The notes: generated from the letters alone by a model not told the origin. Positions 30,669-41,644 are shown, counted from the first letter of the stretch. The stretch: DNA of 64,000 nt from Amycolatopsis japonica (GCF_000732925.1 NZ_CP008953.1:1612001-1676000); one strand, 5' to 3'. Made by a program: numbers and translations.

Positions 30669-31574
30669 ATGACTGTGACCGTTCTCGTGCCCGACGAAGA
30701 GGGAGTGGCCGCGCTTTCGGAGATCGAGGGCGTGCGTCCGGTGGTGTACCGCCGCGGGGAGCCGGTGCCCGCCGAAGCCGCCGAGGCCGAGGTCCTGGTG
30801 ACCGGCGAGGGGCCCAGCGAGGAACTCTGGCGCGAACTGCCGAACGTCAAACTCGTGCAGCTGCTGGCGGCGGGTGCCGAGGACTGGGTCGGCAAGGTAC
30901 CGGACGGCGTGCTGCTCTCGACCTGCCGCGGCGCGCACGGCGGAAGCTCGGCCGAGTGGGTCGTCGCGGTCCTCTTGACCATCTACCGAGACCTCGGCGG
31001 TTTCGCCGACGGCCACCGGCGGAAGCACTGGGAACGCCGGATCACCGACACCCTGCAGGGCAAGCGGGCACTCATCGTCGGCGCGGGCGACCTCGGCAGG
31101 CATCTGCGCCGTCGGCTGGAGACGTTCGACGTGCGCTGCACGATGGTGGGCGCGACGGCCCGCGAGGGCGTCCACGGCAACGACGAACTCCCCGGGCTGC
31201 TGCCCGACCACGACATCACCGTCCTGATGGTGCCGCTCACACCGCATACGCGGGGCATGGCCGACGCGGAGTTCCTGGCCGCTATGCCGGACGACGCGAT
31301 CCTCGTCAACGTGTCGAGGGGGCCGGTCGTGGACACCGGCGCGCTCGTCGCGGAACTCGCGTCGGGACGACTGCGTGCCGCCCTCGACGTCACCGACCCG
31401 GAGCCCCTGCCCGAGGGACACCCGCTGTGGGACGTGCCGGGACTGCTGCTGACGCCGCACGTCGCGGGCGCTGTGAGCGGGCGGCGGCAGCGCGCCTACG
31501 CGGTGGTGGTCCGGGAACTGAGCCACTATCTGGGCGGGGAGTTGCCGAAGAACCTGGTCCACGGCGAATACTGA
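30669..31574 (+). CDS. D-isomer-specific 2-hydroxyacid dehydrogenase
   Basis: A 301-residue NAD(P)-dependent dehydrogenase. The nucleotide-binding motif is LIVGAGDLGRHLRRRL. The catalytic Arg lies in VNVSRGPVV, Glu in DVTDPEPLPEGHPLW, and His in LTPHVAGAV. It is shorter than SerA and has no ACT domain, so it is not a second SerA. ATG at 30669 is chosen over GTG at 30663. The DUF72 gene starts 5 nt after its stop, an apparent operon. Confidence 0.83.
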   Translation: MTVTVLVPDEEGVAALSEIEGVRPVVYRRGEPVPAEAAEAEVLVTGEGPSEELWRELPNVKLVQLLAAGAEDWVGKVPDGVLLSTCRGAHGGSSAEWVVAVLLTIYRDLGGFADGHRRKHWERRITDTLQGKRALIVGAGDLGRHLRRRLETFDVRCTMVGATAREGVHGNDELPGLLPDHDITVLMVPLTPHTRGMADAEFLAAMPDDAILVNVSRGPVVDTGALVAELASGRLRAALDVTDPEPLPEGHPLWDVPGLLLTPHVAGAVSGRRQRAYAVVVRELSHYLGGELPKNLVHGEY

Positions 31575-31579
31575 GCATC

Positions 31580-32431
31580 GTGGCGAATCTTCATGTCGGG
31601 TGCGCGATGTGGACGCACAAGGCGTGGGCGGGCCGGTTCGTGCCGCGGTCGTCGCCCGCCGGGGAACGCCTGCGGGCCTACGCCGGCTGGTGCAACGCGG
31701 TCGAGGGCAACACGACCTTCTACGCGACCCCCGCGAGGGAAACCGTCGAGACGTGGGCGCGGCAGACCGGTCCCGGTTTCCGGTTCGTGGTCAAGCTGCC
31801 CAAGGTCGTCACGCACGAGAAACGGCTTGCCGGGGTCGAGACCGAGATGCGGGCGTTCCTCGACGCGATCGAACCCCTCGGCGAGCGGGCGGTCCTGTGG
31901 ACCCAGCTGCCCGGCTCGTTCGGCCCGCCGGACGTCGACGCCCTCGGCCGCTTCCTGCGCCGTCTCCCCGCCGGCATCCGGCGCGCCGTGGAGGTGCGGC
32001 ACCCCGGGTTTCACAGCGACGCCCGCGCGACGGCGCTCCTGGAGACGGCACTGACCGACGCGGGCGCCGAATGGGTGCCGTTCGACACCACGGTCTTCTT
32101 CGCGAGTCCGCCGGTCAGCGAAGCCGAACAGGACGCCTGGGCGAAGAAACCCCGTCTGCCGCGGCGGACACGGGCGCTCACCGACCGCCCGATCGTCCGC
32201 TACCTGGGCCGCGATGCGACCGAAGTGACCGTCGAGGGATGGCGGCCGTGGACCGAGGTGGTCGCCGGATGGCTGCGCGAGGGCCGGTCTCCGACGGTCT
32301 TCGTGCACACCCCCGACAACGACGACGCCCCGGCGCTCGCCCGCCGCTTCCACGACGACGTGCGCGCCTTGGTGCCCGGTCTCGACCCGCTGCCGGAGCC
32401 CGAACCGGTCGAGCCCGCGACCTTGTTCTGA
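31580..32431 (+). CDS. DUF72 family protein
   Basis: A 283-residue TIM-barrel-like DUF72 protein (YecE family), a group with nuclease-like and unknown assignments. The opening LHVGCAMWTHKAWAGRF and NAVEGNTTFYATP, then FRFVVKLPKVVTHEKRL, are the family's conserved blocks; TVFVHTPDNDDAPALARRF closes it. The GTG start follows the dehydrogenase stop by 5 nt. Its biochemical role is not established. Confidence 0.8.
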   Translation: MANLHVGCAMWTHKAWAGRFVPRSSPAGERLRAYAGWCNAVEGNTTFYATPARETVETWARQTGPGFRFVVKLPKVVTHEKRLAGVETEMRAFLDAIEPLGERAVLWTQLPGSFGPPDVDALGRFLRRLPAGIRRAVEVRHPGFHSDARATALLETALTDAGAEWVPFDTTVFFASPPVSEAEQDAWAKKPRLPRRTRALTDRPIVRYLGRDATEVTVEGWRPWTEVVAGWLREGRSPTVFVHTPDNDDAPALARRFHDDVRALVPGLDPLPEPEPVEPATLF

Positions 32432-32484
32432 GCCGCTCCGGCGGTTCGGTCGCCTGACGGGCCGGTTTCCCCTACCCTTCGCGC

Positions 32485-33051
32485 GTGAGCGATGACTATC
32501 AGACCAGCATGATCTCGGACGTGGCCGACGCCGACAGCGGCCCCGGCCCGGCGGAGACCAGGGGCGGGATCGATCTCGGTCTGCTCGTCCTGCGAGTGGT
32601 GCTCGGCGTGACGATGGGCGCGCACGGGCTTCAGCACCTCTTCGGTGCCTTCGGCGGCCCTGGGGTCGGCGGCTTCGCCAGGGCACTCGGCGACTTCGGC
32701 TACACCAGCCAGACCACGCTGCTTTCGTGGATCACCGGGATCAGCGAGGTGGTCGGCGGTGCGCTGGTACTGGTGGGCCTGTTCACCCCGATCGGCGCCG
32801 CCGCGCTGCTCGGCGTCTGCGCGAACATCGTCTACGTGAAGTTCGGCGGCGGGTTCTTCCAGAAGCAGGGGCAGGGCTTCGAGTTCGAGCTCCTGCTGGC
32901 CGCGGCCTCGCTGACCGTCCTGCTCGCGGGCTCCGGGCGGATCGCGCTGGACGTCAACACCCCGTGGCGGAAGCGGCCGCTTTCGTTCGGGCTGATCGGG
33001 CTGCTCCTGTCGGCCGCGGCTTCGGTCGTGGTGATCGTCCTCTGCCGCTGA
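32485..33051 (+). CDS. DoxX family membrane protein
   Basis: A 188-residue protein: a 28-residue acidic cytosolic start, then four helices (about 30-48, 76-98, 103-120 and 135-155) and a fifth near the C-terminus. LRVVLGVTMGAHGLQHLFG and FTPIGAAALLGV fit the DoxX pattern. Related actinobacterial proteins act in redox stress with thiol enzymes (known for MRAC in mycobacteria); a link here is inference. TACCCT seven nt before the GTG may allow leaderless transcription. A long perfect palindrome follows. Confidence 0.8.
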   Translation: MSDDYQTSMISDVADADSGPGPAETRGGIDLGLLVLRVVLGVTMGAHGLQHLFGAFGGPGVGGFARALGDFGYTSQTTLLSWITGISEVVGGALVLVGLFTPIGAAALLGVCANIVYVKFGGGFFQKQGQGFEFELLLAAASLTVLLAGSGRIALDVNTPWRKRPLSFGLIGLLLSAAASVVVIVLCR

Positions 33052-33053
33052 CC

Positions 33054-33110
33054 GCTCGCATTGAGAGGACTAAATGCGCTCGTTGCGCATTTAGTCCTCT
33101 CAATGCGAGC
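33054..33110. repeat. Intergenic palindrome, GCATTTAGTCCTCT family, long perfect copy
   Basis: 25-nt arms starting GCTCGCATTGAGAGGACTAA are perfectly complementary around a 7-nt loop. It lies between the convergent doxX and ilvD stops. Confidence 0.9.
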
Positions 33111-33117
33111 TCGTGGC

Positions 33118-34962
33118 CTACTTGTTCGGGTCCCGGACGGCGCCGGTGTCGGCCGAAGTCGCCATCCGCGCGTAGGCCCGCAGCGCGGCGGTGACCTTCC
33201 GGTCCCGCGAGACCGGCTGCCACGGCCGCTCGCTCGCCTCCATCTTCGCGCGCCGCTCGGCGAGCACGTCCTCGTCGACGAGCAGTTCGAGCCGCCGCTC
33301 GTGGACGTCGAGCAGGATCCGGTCGCCGTTCTGGACCAGGCCGATCGCCCCGCCCGCGGCGGCCTCGGGCGAGATGTGCCCGACCGAGATGCCCGACGAG
33401 CCGCCGGAGAACCGGCCGTCGGTGATCAGCGCGCATTTCTTGCCCAGCCCCGAGCCCTTGAGGAACGCCGTCGGGTGCAGCATCTCCTGCATCCCCGGGC
33501 CGCCCGCCGGGCCTTCGTAGCGGATCACCAGCACCTCACCGGGCTGGATCTCCTTCTTGAGGATGGCCGAGACCGCCTCCTCCTGGCTTTCCAGCACCCG
33601 GGCCGGGCCCTCGAAATGCCACAGTTCCTCGTCGATACCCGCCGACTTGATGACGGCGCCGTTCTCGGCGAGGTTGCCGCGCAGGATCGCGAGCCCACCG
33701 TCCTTGGTGTAGGCGTGCTCGACGTCGTGGATGCAGCCGCCGGCGGCATCGGTGTCCAAAGAGGACCAACGGTTCTCGGTGGAGAACGCCTCCGTGGTGC
33801 GGACCCCGCCCGGAGCGGCGTGGAACAGTTCGATCGCCCGCTCCGACGGCTCCTTCGCCCGGATGTCCCAAGTGGACAGCCACGACTCCAGATCCGGCGA
33901 GTGCACGGAGTGCACGTCGGTGTTCAGCAGCCCACCGCGGTGCAGTTCGCCGAGGATGGCCGGGATTCCGCCTGCCCGGTGGACGTCCTCCATGTGGTAG
34001 TCCGAGTTCGGCGCGACCTTCGACAGGCACGGCACGCGGCGGCCGATGGCGTCGATGTCGTCGATGGTGAAGTCGACCTCGCCCTCCTGCGCGGCGGCGA
34101 GGATGTGCAGCACCGTGTTGGTCGAACCGCCCATCGCCATGTCGAGGGCCATCGCGTTCTCGAAAGCCTTCTTCGACGCGATCGAGCGCGGGAGCACGGA
34201 CTCGTCGTCCTGCTCGTACCAGCGCTTGCACAGCTCGACGACCGTGCGCCCGGCGTCCTCGAAGAGCGCCCGGCGGGCGGCGTGCGTGGCGAGGGTGGAG
34301 CCGTTGCCCGGCAGGGAGAGCCCGAGCGCCTCGGTGAGACAGTTCATCGAGTTCGCGGTGAACATGCCCGAGCACGAGCCACAGGTCGGGCAGGCCGAGC
34401 GCTCCACAATGGACAGTCCATCTTCGTCGACCTCGCTGCTGGCCGACGCGGCGATCGCGGTGATGAGGTCGGTCGGCGCCTGCGCGACCCCGCCGACGAC
34501 CACGGCCTTCCCGGCCTCCATCGGTCCACCCGAGACGAACACCACCGGGATGTTCAGCCGCATGGCGGCGTTCAGCATGCCCGGGGTGATCTTGTCGCAG
34601 TTGGAGATGCAGACCAGCGCGTCGGCCTGGTGCGCGTTCACCATGTACTCGACGGAGTCGGCGATGATCTCGCGCGAGGGCAGCGAGTAGAGCATTCCGC
34701 TGTGCCCCATGGCGATCCCGTCGTCGACGGCGATCGTGTGGAACTCGCGGGCGACACCGCCCGCCTCCTTCACCGCGCCGGCCACGATCTCGCCGAGGTC
34801 CTTGAGGTGCACGTGCCCCGGCACGAACTGGGTGTAGGAGTTCGCGATGGCGACGATCGGCTTGCCGAAGTCGCTGTCGGTCATTCCGGTGGCGCGCCAG
34901 AGCGAGCGCGCGCCCGCCGCGTTGCGGCCGTGGGTGGTGGTCCGGGAACGGAGTTGAGGCAC
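33118..34962 (-). CDS. ilvD: Dihydroxy-acid dehydratase
   Basis: A 614-residue Fe-S dehydratase making 2-keto acids for valine and isoleucine. [20 protein letters not shown] is the standard N-terminus, which fixes the start at GTG 34962 with TTGGAG upstream; a TTG at 34974 is less likely. Cluster cysteines sit in [12 protein letters not shown] and [16 protein letters not shown]. It is transcribed apart from ilvBNC and reads towards the palindrome at 33054-33110. No attenuator is visible in its short upstream region. Confidence 0.96.
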   Translation of the reverse strand: MPQLRSRTTTHGRNAAGARSLWRATGMTDSDFGKPIVAIANSYTQFVPGHVHLKDLGEIVAGAVKEAGGVAREFHTIAVDDGIAMGHSGMLYSLPSREIIADSVEYMVNAHQADALVCISNCDKITPGMLNAAMRLNIPVVFVSGGPMEAGKAVVVGGVAQAPTDLITAIAASASSEVDEDGLSIVERSACPTCGSCSGMFTANSMNCLTEALGLSLPGNGSTLATHAARRALFEDAGRTVVELCKRWYEQDDESVLPRSIASKKAFENAMALDMAMGGSTNTVLHILAAAQEGEVDFTIDDIDAIGRRVPCLSKVAPNSDYHMEDVHRAGGIPAILGELHRGGLLNTDVHSVHSPDLESWLSTWDIRAKEPSERAIELFHAAPGGVRTTEAFSTENRWSSLDTDAAGGCIHDVEHAYTKDGGLAILRGNLAENGAVIKSAGIDEELWHFEGPARVLESQEEAVSAILKKEIQPGEVLVIRYEGPAGGPGMQEMLHPTAFLKGSGLGKKCALITDGRFSGGSSGISVGHISPEAAAGGAIGLVQNGDRILLDVHERRLELLVDEDVLAERRAKMEASERPWQPVSRDRKVTAALRAYARMATSADTGAVRDPNK

Positions 34963-35025
34963 GGCTGACTCCAAGGTTCGGGATGGGGACCAGGGCGAAC
35001 GAGCGCCAAACTGGTCCTACCAATC

Positions 35026-35484
35026 CTACTCCCCGGAATCGTCACGCTTTTCCGGAGCCTCGGCCAGGTCGTCGGTCAGCCCGGAGGGATCGGCCATCCG
35101 GCCCGCGCTGACCAGCGAGATCACCGGAAGATGACGGGTGCGCACGGCGGGCAGCGCGACCTTGGTCTCGTCCTTCAATACCGCCTGCACCTTCGCCTTG
35201 TCAGTGATGGCGAGGCCCTTGAGGGAGGTCCACGGCAGATCCTTCCGCCCGAACATCGTCCGCACCTCCAGCCCGTTGGCCGTCGCCGTCGTGCGGGTCC
35301 GGATGACGAACACCGCCAGCGCGATCGGGAAGAGGTAGAGCCACTGGAGATACGGCACGTCGCCGAACGCGACAGGCGTCACACAAACGACGAGGAAAGC
35401 GATCGCCAGCAATGCCGTGTTCGGGATTTTGAAGACGGCCTTGCGGTCCTCGTTCGCCTGTTCCCGCTGCTTTTCTTCTGCCAC
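35026..35484 (-). CDS. PH-domain membrane protein (Cfp6-like)
   Basis: A 152-residue protein. A charged N-terminus (EEKQREQANEDRK) leads into two adjacent helices (about 20-38 and 45-62), then a bacterial PH-like barrel with GLEVRTMFGRKDLPWTSLKG. The C-terminus is acidic. The same architecture and position next to ilvB is seen for Rv3004 (CFP-6) of M. tuberculosis. GTG at 35484 is the start; longer frames upstream lack a ribosome site. Its promoter region is back-to-back with that of the ilvB leader. Confidence 0.72.
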   Translation of the reverse strand: MAEEKQREQANEDRKAVFKIPNTALLAIAFLVVCVTPVAFGDVPYLQWLYLFPIALAVFVIRTRTTATANGLEVRTMFGRKDLPWTSLKGLAITDKAKVQAVLKDETKVALPAVRTRHLPVISLVSAGRMADPSGLTDDLAEAPEKRDDSGE

Positions 35485-35578
35485 GTCAAAGATGGTGCAC
35501 CGCCGCCTCCGTGGCCCCGAACGCGGGTCGCACCACGCGCCGAAGGTGTCCAGCATGCGGAATCGCCGTCCCGCAGAG

Positions 35579-35608
35579 TTGACACTCTTGACGGCGACCG
35601 GCTAGCTT
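35579..35608 (+). promoter_or_regulatory. Promoter of the ilvBNC attenuator leader
   Basis: TTGACA (35579-35584) is a consensus -35 box. An 18-bp spacer leads to TAGCTT (35603-35608). The predicted start site is at the leader-peptide GTG (35616). Confidence 0.75.
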
Positions 35609-35615
35609 CACTCTC

Positions 35616-35663
35616 GTGACAACGCAGACCGGCCTCGTACTTCCCAAGCGCGTCGACGCTTAG
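35616..35663 (+). CDS. ilvBNC leader peptide (attenuator), 15 residues
   Basis: The peptide MTTQTGLVLPKRVDA is encoded directly at the predicted transcription start, so it would be translated leaderless. CTC-GTA-CTT gives Leu-Val-Leu, the control codons expected for a branched-chain operon. A 12-bp inverted repeat (GCGCGTCGACGC at 35648 and its complement at 35678) covers the last codons and could act as the pause hairpin. A U-tract terminator follows at 35691-35726 and ilvB begins 142 nt after the peptide stop. Peptide-dependent attenuation of ilvB is known in corynebacteria; here it is inferred from layout. Confidence 0.7.
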   Translation: MTTQTGLVLPKRVDA

Positions 35664-35690
35664 GGAAGTCTCCGCTGCGTCGACGCGCGA

Positions 35691-35726
35691 CCCTCGTGCG
35701 ACCACTCCGGTCGGCGGGGGTTTTTT
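35691..35726 (+). terminator. Attenuator terminator upstream of ilvB
   Basis: CCCTCGT-g-CGACC pairs with GGTCGGCGGGGG (one bulge, two G-U) around ACTCC and runs straight into TTTTTT. A strong intrinsic terminator ahead of a biosynthetic gene implies conditional readthrough. Confidence 0.75.
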
Positions 35727-35805
35727 GTTGCCTGGATAGAGTTTCCCTGCCGAACCAGCCAATGAATACCCGAACGAGTGACTAGACAAGACGAGGCAAA
35801 CAGCG

Positions 35806-37676
35806 ATGACTAGTGCCACCTCGCGAGCTGATGCGAACTCCGGTACCTCCGGTGCCCGACCCAAGCCGGCGCCGCCCGCCGGGACCCCGGTGCGGGTCAC
35901 GGGCGCGCAGTCGCTCGTCCGCTCGCTCGAGGCGGTGGGCGCGGAGGTCGTGTTCGGTATTCCCGGCGGCACCATTCTCCCGGCGTACGACCCGCTGCTC
36001 GACTCGACGAAGGTCCGCCACGTCCTGGTCCGTCACGAACAGGGCGCCGGCCACGCCGCCACCGGGTACGCGCAGGCGACCGGCAAGGTCGGGGTGTGCA
36101 TGGCCACCTCGGGTCCCGGCGCGACCAACCTGGTCACCCCGCTGGCCGACGCGAACATGGACTCGGTGCCGGTCGTCGCCATCACCGGCCAGCAGTCCCG
36201 CGCGCTGATCGGCACGGACGCCTTCCAGGAAGCCGACATCTGCGGCATCACGATGCCGATCACCAAGCACAACTTCCTGGTCACCGACCCGGCGGACATC
36301 CCGCGCACCATCGCGGAGGCGTTCCACCTCGCCTCGACCGGCCGTCCCGGCCCGGTCCTGGTGGACATTCCCAAGGACGTCCTGCAGGAGATGACCTCCT
36401 TCTCCTGGCCGACGGAGATGCGGCTGCCGGGGTACCGGCCCACGCTGCGCCCGCACGGCAAGCAGGTCCGCGAGGCCGCGCGGCTGATCAGCAAGTCGCG
36501 GCGCCCGGTCCTCTACGTCGGCGGTGGCGTGGTCAAGGCCGACGCCTCGCGCCAGCTGATGGAACTGGCCGAACTGACCGGCATCCCCGTCGTCACCACG
36601 CTGATGGCGCGCGGCGCGTTCCCCGATTCGCACCCGCAGCACCTCGGCATGCCGGGGATGCACGGTTCGGTCGCCGCGGTCGCCGCGATGCAGCGGGCGG
36701 ACCTGCTGATCGCCCTCGGCGCGCGCTTCGACGACCGCGTCACCGGGCAGCTGTCCTCGTTCGCGCCGGACGCCGCCATCGTCCACGCCGACATCGACCC
36801 GGCCGAGATCTCCAAGAACCGCAAGGCGGACGTGCCGATCGTCGGCGACTGCGCGGAGATCATCACCGAGCTGATCGAGGCCGTCCGCGCCGAGACCGAC
36901 AAGTCCGCGAAGCCGGACCTGAAGGACTGGTGGACGCAGGCGAGCGCTTGGCGCGACGACTACCCGGCCGGGTACGAGTGGCCCGAGGACGGGACGCTGT
37001 CCCCGCAGTACGTCATCGAGCGCATCGGTTCGCTCGTCGGCCCGGACGCGGTCTACACCGCGGGCGTCGGCCAGCACCAGATGTGGGCCGCGCAGTTCGT
37101 GAAGTACGAGAACCCGCGCACCTGGATCAACTCGGGCGGCCTCGGCACGATGGGCTTCGCCGTCCCCGCCGCGATGGGCGCCAAGTTCGGCGTGCCGGAC
37201 AAGCAGGTCTGGGCCATCGACGGCGACGGCTGTTTCCAGATGACGAACCAGGAACTGGCCACCTGCGCCATCGAAGGCGCGCCGATCAAGGTCGCCGTCA
37301 TCAACAACGGCAACCTGGGCATGGTCCGCCAGTGGCAGAACCTCTTCTACTCCGAGCGGTACTCCAACACCGATCTCGGTACCCACAAGCACCGCATCCC
37401 CGACTTCACCCTCCTCGCGGAGGCGCTCGGCTGCGCCGGGCTCCGTTGCGAGACCAAGGAGGACGTCGACGCCACCATCCGGCGCGCCATGGAGATCAAC
37501 GACCGCCCCGTCGTGATCGATTTCGTGGTGGGGAAGGATGCCCAGGTGTGGCCCATGGTGGCCGCGGGCACCGGTAACGACGAAATCATGGCCGTGCGCG
37601 GGATCCGCCCGCTCTTCGACGACGACGAAGTCGCCGCCGAGGCGGAAATCAACGCGGCCGCAGAAGGAGACGCCCG

Positions 37677-37680
<4 letters not shown>
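35806..37680 (+). CDS. ilvB: Acetolactate synthase large subunit
   Basis: A 624-residue ThDP- and FAD-dependent AHAS catalytic subunit. The catalytic Glu78 lies in [16 protein letters not shown]. The ThDP/Mg motif is [15 protein letters not shown] with NNGNLGMV after it. The first 30 residues are a Pro/Ala-rich extension common in actinomycetes. It condenses pyruvate with pyruvate or 2-ketobutyrate. ilvN overlaps by 4 bp and ilvC follows 37 nt later, forming the ilvBNC operon under the upstream attenuator. Confidence 0.96.
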
Positions 37681-39234
<1,554 letters not shown>

Positions 39235-39243
39235 TCGTGGGCT

Positions 39244-39290
39244 GAAGGGGCCCTTCACCGCATGCGATGCGGTGAAGGGCCCCTTCGTTT
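39244..39290 (+). terminator. ilvBNC terminator, GAAGGGGCCCTTCACCGC hairpin copy 1
   Basis: 20-bp perfect arms (GAAGGGGCCCTTCACCGCAT and complement) flank GCG, followed by GTTTTG. It starts 9 nt after the ilvC stop. The leuB terminator at 51877-51919 shares 18 bp of each arm. Confidence 0.88.
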
Positions 39291-39320
39291 TGCACATCGG
39301 AAAGCGATAGCGTGGGCACC

Positions 39321-39584
39321 ATGAGTGAGCAGCCGGTGGACGACAAGGCGCATATCCGGCCCGACCTGGACTTGAGTGACGCCGTGTGGATCCGAGGCGA
39401 ACCGGAAGGCGCGAACCTCAAGGACGCCGTCGAGTACGCGCTGGTGCCGCACGCCGACGGGGTCACCTACACCGCGATGCGCCGGGTCGTCGAACCCGAC
39501 GGGCATCTGCTCGTGTTCACGCCTACTGAATGGGACGCGTTCCTGAAAGGCGTTCGGGACGGCGAATTCGACCTGCCTGCCTAG
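39321..39584 (+). CDS. Small acidic protein, DUF397-like C-terminus
   Basis: An 87-residue soluble protein. The ending LLVFTPTEWDAFLKGVRDGE recalls the C-terminal motif of DUF397 proteins, which are small partners of XRE regulators in actinomycetes. The usual DUF397 N-terminal motif (W-K-S-S-x-S) is absent, however, so the match is partial. It is a single gene between ilvC and a convergent SnoaL-like gene, with which it overlaps by 4 bp. No XRE regulator is adjacent. Confidence 0.6.
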   Translation: MSEQPVDDKAHIRPDLDLSDAVWIRGEPEGANLKDAVEYALVPHADGVTYTAMRRVVEPDGHLLVFTPTEWDAFLKGVRDGEFDLPA

Positions 39585-40462
39585 AGCCGGGAGATCAGCT
39601 CGTCGAGCCGGCCGGTCGCGGCCGCGATGGCGAGATGGTCGACGTAGTCCCGTGATTCGACGATCAGTCCGTCGCGCACGCGCAGCACGAAGATGTTGGA
39701 AACGCGGAATTCCGCGCTGCCGCCCGCCGTTCCCTGGTAGTCGAACTCGCCGATCACGACCTCGGGGTCGAGGGTCTCGTGGATCGCCAGATCCCGGACC
39801 TGGAAACGGACCGCGCCCCGCTCGCCGAACTTGAAATGCTCACGCAGGTCTTCCCTCGACTTCAGGGTCTCCGCCCCGGGCAGAAACAGGTGCGTGACCT
39901 GGGTTTCCTCGGCGTAGAGCTCCGGCAATCCGGCCCAGTCGCCGTCCGCGACGCCGTACGCGAGCCGCTCGAAAACGCCGCGCGGGCTCTTCGGATCCGC
40001 CGTCGACGCGGGGCGCGGCGGCACCGGTGTGAGCTCGCGCTCCGCGGTCTCGAAGCCCTTCTTCAGATTTTCCAGGCCGTCCTGTGCCGCGATGAGCGGC
40101 AGGTAGTCGTGGTAGTCGCGTGAATGGACGATGAGCCCGTCGCGCATGCGGAGCAGCTGGATGTTGGCGATGTCGAAGGACTTCCCGGTGTCCAGCGCCT
40201 CGCCGACATTGCGGTACTCGGCGACGATCACCTCCGGGTCGGTTGTCCCGTGAATCAGGACATCCGCCCTGTCCATGCGCGCGTTCAGGCCGCCGCCGAA
40301 GTTCTTCCGCAGGGTCTCGCGGCCCTCGTACCTGGACGGAACCGGTGGTCGCTGCGGGTTTTCGACGACGGCGTCTTCCGCGTAGAGCGCGAAAATCTCG
40401 TCCCAGCGCCGGGCGGTGATGCGTTCGGAAAGCGCGTCGAAGACGTCGCGGGGTGTGGTCAT
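39581..40462 (-). CDS. SnoaL-like (NTF2-fold) protein with two tandem domains
   Basis: A 293-residue protein built of two related NTF2-fold halves (about 1-135 and 155-290). Each half has the pattern EIFALYAEDAVVENP or GLPELYAEETQVTHL and ends in LRMRDGLIVHSRDYHDYLPL or LRVRDGLIVESRDYVDHLAI. Single-domain SnoaL proteins are about 140 residues, so this is an internal duplication or fusion. Ligand unknown. ATG at 40462 has GGGAGA upstream; a longer frame reaches 40546. Expression may be controlled by the inverted repeat at 40488-40529. Confidence 0.78.
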   Translation of the reverse strand: MTTPRDVFDALSERITARRWDEIFALYAEDAVVENPQRPPVPSRYEGRETLRKNFGGGLNARMDRADVLIHGTTDPEVIVAEYRNVGEALDTGKSFDIANIQLLRMRDGLIVHSRDYHDYLPLIAAQDGLENLKKGFETAERELTPVPPRPASTADPKSPRGVFERLAYGVADGDWAGLPELYAEETQVTHLFLPGAETLKSREDLREHFKFGERGAVRFQVRDLAIHETLDPEVVIGEFDYQGTAGGSAEFRVSNIFVLRVRDGLIVESRDYVDHLAIAAATGRLDELISRL

Positions 40463-40487
40463 GAAGGTCTCCCAGGAGGACATAAAC

Positions 40488-40529
40488 GGAGTCTGTAGTC
40501 CGCCTTTGACGATACGGACTACAGACTCC
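40488..40529. promoter_or_regulatory. 15-bp perfect inverted repeat GGAGTCTGTAGTCCG upstream of the SnoaL-like gene
   Basis: The arms are separated by 12 nt (CCTTTGACGATA) and lie 26-67 nt upstream of the start. The position and the odd loop favour a protein-binding operator pair over a terminator, although a terminator for the upstream oxidoreductase gene cannot be excluded. Confidence 0.5.
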
Positions 40530-40542
40530 ACTTGTCCACTGG

Positions 40543-41484
40543 TCATTCCACGACGGAGAGCACCACCTTCCCCGTGGTCTTGCCCGCCGCCACGAGTTCT
40601 TGGGCTTTCGCGGCCTCTTCCAGCGGGAACACCGTGTCGATGGTCGGCTTGAGCCGTCCGCTGTCGACGAGTTCGGCCAGCGCGAGCAGGCCGGTGCGGT
40701 CCGGTTCGGCGAGGGTGAACCCGGCGGTGACTCCGGCCGCCTCGGCCAGTTCCGGCATCCGCTCGTCGTTCGTGCGGGTGAGCTGGACGAGCCTGCCGCC
40801 GCGGCGCAGCGTCTTGAGTGACCGGGGCCCGTACTCCAGGCCGATCGTGTCGAGGACGACGTCCACATCGCGGACCTCATCGGCGAAATCCGTCGTGCGG
40901 TAGTCGATGAGTTCGTCCGCGCCGAGACCGCGGAGGAACTCGTGTTTGGCCGCGCTGGCCGTCCCGATCACGTACGCGCCACGCGCCTTGGCGATCTGGA
41001 CCGCGAGATGCCCGACGCCGCCCGCCGCCGCGTGGATCAGGACCCGTTGCCCTGGCCGGATATCCGCCGTGTCGACGAGGCTCTGCCAGACGGTCAGTCC
41101 CGCGAGCGGGACCGCGGCCGCGTGCGCATGGTCCAAAGTGGACGGCTTGCGCGCGAAGTGACGGCTCGGCGCGGCTACGAATTCCGAGTACGCGCCCGCC
41201 TGGAACGGGAACGACGGCATGCCGAAGACCTCGTCGCCGGGGGAGAACAGGGAAGCGCCCGCGCCGACCTCCTCGACCACGCCGGACACGTCCCAGCCGA
41301 GGATGAACGGCGGATCGCCCATCGGGCCGATGCCGCCGGTCTCGCGGGTCTTCCAGTCGACCGGGTTGACGCCGGCGGCGTGCACCCGGACCAGGATCTG
41401 GGTCGGGCCCGGGGTGGGTCTCTCGACGTCGACGAGTTCGAGGACTTCGGGGCCGCCCAGGCGGTTTTGGCTGATCGCTCGCAT
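40543..41484 (-). CDS. NADP-dependent MDR oxidoreductase
   Basis: A 313-residue zinc-free quinone-reductase-like enzyme. AAGVNPVDWKTRE and the NADPH motif VLIHAAAGGVGHLAVQIAKA are clear. It resembles the gene at 9356-10246 in fold but is not a close copy. The SnoaL-like gene lies 80 nt downstream on the same strand, with the inverted repeat between them. Substrate unknown. Confidence 0.85.
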   Translation of the reverse strand: MRAISQNRLGGPEVLELVDVERPTPGPTQILVRVHAAGVNPVDWKTRETGGIGPMGDPPFILGWDVSGVVEEVGAGASLFSPGDEVFGMPSFPFQAGAYSEFVAAPSRHFARKPSTLDHAHAAAVPLAGLTVWQSLVDTADIRPGQRVLIHAAAGGVGHLAVQIAKARGAYVIGTASAAKHEFLRGLGADELIDYRTTDFADEVRDVDVVLDTIGLEYGPRSLKTLRRGGRLVQLTRTNDERMPELAEAAGVTAGFTLAEPDRTGLLALAELVDSGRLKPTIDTVFPLEEAAKAQELVAAGKTTGKVVLSVVE

Positions 41485-41570
41485 GGGTCCATTGTTCGGC
41501 GAGCGTCGTACTTTCGGCGAGGGTCTGGCGGGCCAGTGGGCATCAGGATCGGGACACGTCTCTCACGGAT

Positions 41571-41623
41571 GTCATGAAAGGGCCGTTCCTGACGTTTTTC
41601 GTCCTGAACGACCCTTTCATGAC
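41571..41623. repeat. Intergenic palindrome, GTCATGAAAGG family, degenerate copy 2
   Basis: The arms GTCATGAAAGGGCCGTTCCT and complement carry three or so mismatches relative to the perfect element at 8778-8832; the T-rich loop is kept. Confidence 0.83.
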
Positions 41624-41644
41624 ACTCGGGGGACCGGCGGCAGT

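Noticed and set aside
30669..31574. Second serA
   Set aside because: It is short, has no ACT or intervening domain, and lies with a DUF72 gene outside serine metabolism.
34963..35025. Attenuator or leader peptide for ilvD
   Set aside because: The gap is only 63 nt, with no hairpin plus U-tract and no branched-chain codon run.
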